Assembly: GCF_002968285.2 (NCBI RefSeq)
Contig: NZ_CP134400.1
Span: forward strand, 2,666,001 to 2,730,000
Reading direction: 5' to 3'
DNA: 64,000 nucleotides
DNA from: Mycobacterium sp. ITM-2016-00318
GTDB lineage: Bacteria > Actinomycetota > Actinomycetes > Mycobacteriales > Mycobacteriaceae
A program made the position numbers and the translations under genes. Under the pieces are notes generated by a model. That model was given only the letters and a program-made list of their open reading frames with translations. It was not told the DNA's origin and searched no databases. Of the stretch, positions 59,722-64,000 are shown piece after piece; within the stretch, counting starts at the first letter, position 1; every line of letters starts with the position of its first letter.

Positions 59722-60168
59722 ATGAGTGGCTATCAGACCGTGGTGGTCGGCACGGACGGATCGGATTCGTCGTTACGTGCGGTGGACAAGGCCGGTCAGA
59801 TCGCCGCGGGTTCGGGCGCCAAGGTGATCGTGGCGACCGCCTACTTCCCGCAGAGCGAGGATCAACGGGCTGCCGACGTCCTCAAGGACGAGGGCTACAA
59901 GATGTCGGGCAACGCGCCGATCTACGCGATCCTCCGTGAGGCGAAGGACCGCGCGGCCGCGGCAGGGGCAACGGACGTCGAGGAGAAGGCCGTCGTCGGC
60001 GCACCTGTTGACGCCCTCGTCGACCTGGCCGCCGAAGTCAACGCCGACCTGCTCGTCGTCGGCAACGTCGGCCTGAGCACCATCGCGGGTCGGCTGCTCG
60101 GCTCGGTGCCCGCCAACGTCGCGCGGCGCTCGAAGACCGACGTGCTGATCGTTCACACCACGCCGTAG
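59722..60168 (+). CDS. Universal stress protein, Rv1636-like (cAMP-binding type)
   Basis: 148 residues, single UspA domain: VVVGTDGSDSSLRAVDKA at the start, GAPVDALVDLA, and the nucleotide loop GNVGLSTIAGRLLGSVP near the end. Closely resembles M. tuberculosis Rv1636 (and its M. smegmatis counterpart), which binds cAMP with high affinity and is abundant in the cell. Two cyclase-domain genes lie in the same window. GGGAGGG provides the ribosome site. Confidence 0.92.
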   Translation: MSGYQTVVVGTDGSDSSLRAVDKAGQIAAGSGAKVIVATAYFPQSEDQRAADVLKDEGYKMSGNAPIYAILREAKDRAAAAGATDVEEKAVVGAPVDALVDLAAEVNADLLVVGNVGLSTIAGRLLGSVPANVARRSKTDVLIVHTTP

Positions 60169-60184
60169 CCTTCGGGGCGCGGAC

Positions 60185-61069
60185 CTACGTCGCCGACGCC
60201 TTGGATATCTCGGCGATCGCCGCGTCCAGCGTCGCGTTGAATTCCTCGTCGCTCTGCTGGGCGGTCAATCCCTCGGTCAGAGCACGGGAGAAGCTGGCGA
60301 TCACGCCGGTGTTGCGCGCGAGCTTCTCACATGCCTCGTCGCGGCTGTAGCCACCCGAAAGCGCGACCACGCGAACCACGTTGGGGTGCTCGACGAGTTC
60401 CCGGTAGAGGTTGTCGGTGTCGGGCAGCGTCAGCTTCAGCATGACCTTCTGGCCTTCGCCGAGCTGGTTCAGCCCGTCGAGCAGACCGGCCTTGAGCTGG
60501 ACCTCGGCCTCGGCCTTCCGCGCGCTGTGGATGTCGACCTCTGGCTCGATGATCGGCACGAGGCCCTTGGCGAGGACCTGCTGGCCGATCTCGAACTGCT
60601 GCGTGACGACGGCGTCCAGGCCGGCCCCCGGCAGCTTGATGACCGACCGCTCCTTGGTGCCGAAGACCCCGTTGGCCACCGCCCGGTCCAGCAGATCGTC
60701 GAGGCCGGGCATCGGCTTCATCGTCTGGGCGCCGTCCTGCTCGTCGTTGAGGCCCTTGTCGATCTTGAGGAACGGCACGATGCCCTTCACGTTCCACAGA
60801 TAGTCCGCCGACGGTCGGCCCTCGATCTGGCGGTCCATCGTCATCTCGAACAGGATCGCGCCCATGATCCGGCCCGCGTCGAAGGCGGGGCTGGTGATGA
60901 TGCGGGTCCGCATCTCGTGCACCAGGTCGAACATCTCGTCGTCGCCCGAGTACGAGTCCTCGGCGATGCCGTACAGCTTCAGCGCTTTGGGGGTGCTGCC
61001 GCCGCTCTGGTCGAGTGCCGCGATGAAGCCGGCGCCGCTGTGCGCCTTGTTGAACTGGTCGGTGTTCAC
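60185..61069 (-). CDS. Class I fructose-bisphosphate aldolase
   Basis: 294 residues from GTG 61069, which has an AAAGGG site 5 nt upstream. Class I aldolase pattern: [39 protein letters not shown] and the Schiff-base Lys region KVMLKLTLP, then [13 protein letters not shown]. Cleaves fructose 1,6-bisphosphate through a Lys Schiff base, unlike the zinc class II enzyme (Fba) also found in mycobacteria. Convergent with the stress protein gene (16 bp). Confidence 0.9.
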   Translation of the reverse strand: MNTDQFNKAHSGAGFIAALDQSGGSTPKALKLYGIAEDSYSGDDEMFDLVHEMRTRIITSPAFDAGRIMGAILFEMTMDRQIEGRPSADYLWNVKGIVPFLKIDKGLNDEQDGAQTMKPMPGLDDLLDRAVANGVFGTKERSVIKLPGAGLDAVVTQQFEIGQQVLAKGLVPIIEPEVDIHSARKAEAEVQLKAGLLDGLNQLGEGQKVMLKLTLPDTDNLYRELVEHPNVVRVVALSGGYSRDEACEKLARNTGVIASFSRALTEGLTAQQSDEEFNATLDAAIAEISKASAT

Positions 61070-61194
61070 GTCTGCCCTTTCTTCGTCATCAGGCAATCTA
61101 GCGCTGACCGGACAGCCGATTGACAGCCGCCTCGGTCAAATCTCCATCATTCCCGATCTGGGGTGGGACACTCCGGCTGACGGAAGGGTCAAAC

Positions 61195-62502
61195 ATGACG
61201 TCGACACTGCATCCGACCGGAATCGCCCGCCGTGAGAACGGTGTGCCTCCCCCCGAAGTGCCGCTCGGCGACATCGACCTGGGCTCGATCGGGTTCTGGG
61301 ACCTCGACGGGGACCTACGCGACGGAGCATTCGCGACGCTGCGACGCGAGTCGCCGATCGCGTTCTTCGATGTCGCGGATTTCCCCGGGTGGCCTGCAGG
61401 GCCTGGCCACTGGGCGCTGACCAGGTACGACGACATCCACCATGCGAGCCGCCATCCCGAGGTCTTCAGCTCCGTACCGACGTGCTCGTCATTGAACGAC
61501 GTCCCGCCCGAGATCGCGGAGTTCTCCGGTTCGATGATAAACCTCGACGACCCGCGCCATCTGCGGCTGCGCACGATCGTCAACCGAGCGTTCACGCCGA
61601 AGGTGGTGGCCCGCATCGAGGGCAGCGTGCGAGACCGGGCACGCACGATCGTGTCAAACATGGTCGCCAGCCATAACGATGCCAAGGCCGAATTCGTCGC
61701 CGAGGCTTCTGGCTTGCTTCCACTACAGGTGATCTGCGACATGATGGGCATTCCAGAAGAGGACGAGGCGAAGATCTTCCACTGGACCAACGTGATGTTG
61801 GGAGTCGGTGACGAGGAAGTGGCCGGCGAATACGCCGACGTCGTCGCGGTGCTCGGCGAGATCGTCGAGTATGCAATGGGTCTCGCCGAGGAACGACGCG
61901 CCCATCCAGGTGAGGACCTCACCACCAGCCTCGTTCAGGCCGAGGTCGACGGTGAGCGCCTCACATCGGTCGACATCGCGTCGTTCTTCATCCTGCTGTC
62001 GGCTGCGGGCAACGAGACGACGCGCAACGCCATCAGTCACGGGATGGTGGCACTCACCCGGTACCCCGAGGAACGGGAGAAGTGGTGGGCGGATTTCGAC
62101 GGCCTGGCAGCCACGGCGGTCGAGGAGATCGTCCGATGGGCATGCCCGGTCATCTACATGCGACGCACTTTGACCCAGGACGTCGAGATGCGCGGCATCG
62201 AGATGAATGCGGGGGCCAAGGTTTCGATGTGGTACAACTCAGGCAACCGCGATGAAGCCAAGTTCGACAGGCCGTGGCTTTTCGACCTGGCCCGGGATCC
62301 CAACCCGCAGATGGGGTTTGGTGGTGGCGGTGCGCACTTCTGCCTGGGTGCGAACCTGGCGCGCCGGGAAATTCGTGTGCTGTTCGAAGAACTTCACCGT
62401 CAGGTACCCGACATCGTGGCCGTGGAGGAGCCGTCGCTTCTGCACTCCGCTTTTCTGCACGGCATCAAGCGGTTGCCCGTTGCGTGGACGCCGCCCGCAT
62501 GA
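61195..62502 (+). CDS. Cytochrome P450
   Basis: 435 residues. Heme-binding loop GGGGAHFCLGANLARR with the thiolate Cys, I-helix oxygen motif AAGNETTRNA, K-helix E-x-x-R (VEEIVRWACP region) and FSSVPTCSSLNDVPPE early. The pattern resembles mycobacterial sterol/fatty-acid oxidising P450s (CYP124/125/142 group), but the subfamily is undetermined. ATG 61195 follows GGAAGGG. No ferredoxin gene is adjacent. Convergent with the SDR gene, 9 bp. Confidence 0.9.
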   Translation: MTSTLHPTGIARRENGVPPPEVPLGDIDLGSIGFWDLDGDLRDGAFATLRRESPIAFFDVADFPGWPAGPGHWALTRYDDIHHASRHPEVFSSVPTCSSLNDVPPEIAEFSGSMINLDDPRHLRLRTIVNRAFTPKVVARIEGSVRDRARTIVSNMVASHNDAKAEFVAEASGLLPLQVICDMMGIPEEDEAKIFHWTNVMLGVGDEEVAGEYADVVAVLGEIVEYAMGLAEERRAHPGEDLTTSLVQAEVDGERLTSVDIASFFILLSAAGNETTRNAISHGMVALTRYPEEREKWWADFDGLAATAVEEIVRWACPVIYMRRTLTQDVEMRGIEMNAGAKVSMWYNSGNRDEAKFDRPWLFDLARDPNPQMGFGGGGAHFCLGANLARREIRVLFEELHRQVPDIVAVEEPSLLHSAFLHGIKRLPVAWTPPA

Positions 62503-62511
62503 CGGACTTCG

Positions 62512-63375
62512 TCACCGCAGGACGCGGCTGAACTGCCGGAGCGGGTGGATGCCGTGAAGGTCGCGGTACGACGGGGGGCGTCGGCCGCCGTCGTCGTCGA
62601 TGCCGTACTCGCGTGCCAGCTCAGCGCCGATCCATGTCTGACCGCTCTTCTCCATCAGCGCAGGATCGTTGAACAGCGCCCAGATCAGGTGGCCGGTCAA
62701 TTCGGGGGTCTCGGCGATATCGAGCAGGCCGCCGAACTTCTCCGGGTCGCCCGCCACGAGGTTCTTCAACCGCTCGGTCAGCAGGATGCCCATCCAGATG
62801 GACACCGAGGCGACGCCGAACTCCTCGAAGTCGACGGCCATGTCGGCGGCCATCTTGTCCACCCCGGCCTTGTGCACGCCGTACGACGGCCCGAAGACGT
62901 AGTGCGCCGCACCGGGCGCGGATGTGAAGACGACCAGCCCGCGGCGCTGCGGGATCATCAGCGGCGCGGCATGCACCGTGGCGATGTAGGCGCTGCGAAG
63001 CCCGACGTCGAGGATGTCGATGACGTTGGTCGGCTTGTCCCAGAATGGTGTCCTCGCCATCATCTCGTCGCGGATGATCGCGGCGTTGTTGACCAGGATG
63101 TCCAATCGGCCCTGCTCACGGGCCACCCGGTCGAACAGCGCCTGGGTCTGCTCGTCGTCGGCGTGGTCGACGGGCGCGGCGATGCCTTCACCGCCCGCCG
63201 CCGTCACCAACTCGGCGGTCTCATGGATCGTTCCGGCCAGCGGGGACTGCCCGGGCGTCTCGGTGCGTCCCGTGACGTAGACGGTGCACCCGTGGCTGCC
63301 CAGCGCGTGGGCGATTCCGCGCCCCGCGCCCCGGCTCGCCCCTGTGACGACGGCGACCGTCTTGTCGGCGGCCAT
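62512..63375 (-). CDS. Short-chain dehydrogenase/reductase
   Basis: 287 residues from ATG 63375. Rossmann motif TGASRGAGRGIA, NNAAII, catalytic Ser in VVFTSAPG and the YGVHK (Y-x3-K) pair. NAD(P)-dependent oxidation or reduction of an unknown alcohol or ketone; it looks like the mycobacterial SDR group near P450 and sterol genes. The start overlaps the metallo-hydrolase stop by one base (TGATG), so they form one operon. The frame reaching 63534 lies inside the hydrolase gene. Confidence 0.88.
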   Translation of the reverse strand: MAADKTVAVVTGASRGAGRGIAHALGSHGCTVYVTGRTETPGQSPLAGTIHETAELVTAAGGEGIAAPVDHADDEQTQALFDRVAREQGRLDILVNNAAIIRDEMMARTPFWDKPTNVIDILDVGLRSAYIATVHAAPLMIPQRRGLVVFTSAPGAAHYVFGPSYGVHKAGVDKMAADMAVDFEEFGVASVSIWMGILLTERLKNLVAGDPEKFGGLLDIAETPELTGHLIWALFNDPALMEKSGQTWIGAELAREYGIDDDGGRRPPSYRDLHGIHPLRQFSRVLR

Positions 63376-64000
63376 CACCAACCGCGCTCTCTCCATTCGG
63401 CGAGGTGCGGCCGCTCGGCGCCCAGTGTGGTGTCGTCGCCGTGACCCGGGTAGACAACCGTCGAGTCGCCGTAGACGTCGAAGACGCGGTCGCTGACATC
63501 GCCGAGAAGCTTCTCGAAATCGCCCTCCTGCCATGTCTTGCCGACCCCGCCGGGAAACAGGCAGTCGCCGGTGAACAGGTGGGTCGCGTCATCCGCCCCT
63601 TCGAGGGCCAGCGCGACCGAGCCCGGTGTGTGGCCCCGCAGGTGGATGACGGCGAAGGACAGCTCGCCGATCTTGATCGTGTCGCCGTGGGCCAGGAACC
63701 GGACCGGCTTCACCGGGAGCGGCTCTGAGTCGAGTTCGTGAGCCGCGGTGGGCGCGCCGGTGGCCTTCGCCACGGCGTCCAACGCCTGGATGTGGTCCCA
63801 GTGCTGGTGGCTGGTGACGATGAGCGACAGCTTGGGCGCGTACCGCTCGATCAGCTCGAGCAGGATCTCGGCGTCGTTCGCGGCGTCGATGAGTAGCGTT
63901 TCGCCGGTCCGGGAACACGTGATCAGGTAGGCGTTGTTGTCCATCTTGCCCACCGAGACCTTGACGATCGACGCGCCGTCGATCGTGCGGCGAGCGGCGC
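63375..64000 (-). CDS. MBL-fold metallo-hydrolase, Rv1637c-like (5' end outside window)
   Basis: Frame open to the window edge, so the start is not seen. Zinc motif TSHQHWDHIQALD, further ligands in HLRGHTPGSV, FTGDCLFPGG and VYPGHGDDTT: the glyoxalase II type dinuclear metal site. A hydroxyacylglutathione-hydrolase-like enzyme; in mycobacteria the thiol could be mycothiol. The ATG at 63953 lies inside conserved sequence (KVSVGKMDNNAYL) and is not the true start. Same end-gene as Rv1637c in M. tuberculosis. Confidence 0.9.
   Translation of the reverse strand, partial: AARRTIDGASIVKVSVGKMDNNAYLITCSRTGETLLIDAANDAEILLELIERYAPKLSLIVTSHQHWDHIQALDAVAKATGAPTAAHELDSEPLPVKPVRFLAHGDTIKIGELSFAVIHLRGHTPGSVALALEGADDATHLFTGDCLFPGGVGKTWQEGDFEKLLGDVSDRVFDVYGDSTVVYPGHGDDTTLGAERPHLAEWRERGW

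Noticed and set aside
1..64000. CRISPR arrays, rRNA genes, transposases
   Set aside because: No regularly spaced repeats, rRNA-like sequence or transposase motifs were seen on either strand.

Overview
The window is a high-GC actinobacterial chromosome segment, almost certainly from a non-tuberculous Mycobacterium (Mycolicibacterium-type). The core gene order follows the M. tuberculosis Rv1617-Rv1637c block: pyruvate kinase, tesB, an Rv1619-like membrane protein, an Rv1625c-like adenylate cyclase, pdtaR (Rv1626), the Rv1628c/Rv1627c pair, polA, rpsA, coaE, an Rv1632c-like protein, uvrB, an Rv1634-like MFS pump, an Rv1636-like universal stress protein and an Rv1637c-like metallo-hydrolase. These orthology statements come from recognised protein sequences and gene order; no search was run.

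Region by region. 1-12.7 kb: end of pyk, tesB, the Rv1619-like gene, two small membrane protein genes, a polar amino-acid ABC transporter followed directly by a two-component pair, a DUF2339 membrane protein, Dps, an SRPBCC protein and a membrane adenylate cyclase. 12.8-14.8 kb: the 3' stump of a sodium:solute symporter and two tandem paralogues of a small exported protein, the first apparently frameshifted. 14.8-33.6 kb: an integration hotspot at a tRNA-Leu(CAA) gene. Three direct copies of the tRNA 3' end (14774, 22092, 33497) delimit two tandem elements. The left one (about 7.3 kb) is old: it holds a cyclase/ATPase regulator, a PE-PPE-domain hydrolase and a wrecked tyrosine integrase. The right one (about 11.4 kb) looks intact: integrase, repressor, excisionase, a RecA-like ATPase, HNH nuclease, large terminase, portal, minor head protein, scaffold, major capsid and two neck proteins, but no tail, lysin or holin. 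That is the gene set of a capsid-forming phage satellite (cf-PICI/phiRv1-like), and it is the most interesting object here.

33.6-43.5 kb: pdtaR, a complete branched-chain amino-acid (Liv) ABC transporter operon, a nitronate-monooxygenase-like gene, an O-methyltransferase, and a thiolase/DUF35 pair preceded by a KstR-like palindrome that suggests sterol or lipid catabolism. 43.7-59.5 kb: a DNA maintenance and translation stretch (polA, rpsA, coaE, uvrB, udgX) with PrsW protease, an acyl-CoA synthetase, an MFS pump, an orphan histidine kinase and tRNA-Cys. polA and uvrB both carry a near-consensus RecA-independent DNA-damage (PafBC-type) promoter placed so that the mRNA would begin at the start codon. 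59.5-64 kb: universal stress protein, class I aldolase, a cytochrome P450, a short-chain dehydrogenase and an MBL-fold hydrolase cut by the window edge.

Several gene stumps (SSS symporter, SMP-30, alpha/beta hydrolase, SCO6745-like) and two single-base frameshifts show local decay or possible assembly indels. Two class III cyclase genes and a cAMP-binding-type stress protein lie in the same window.
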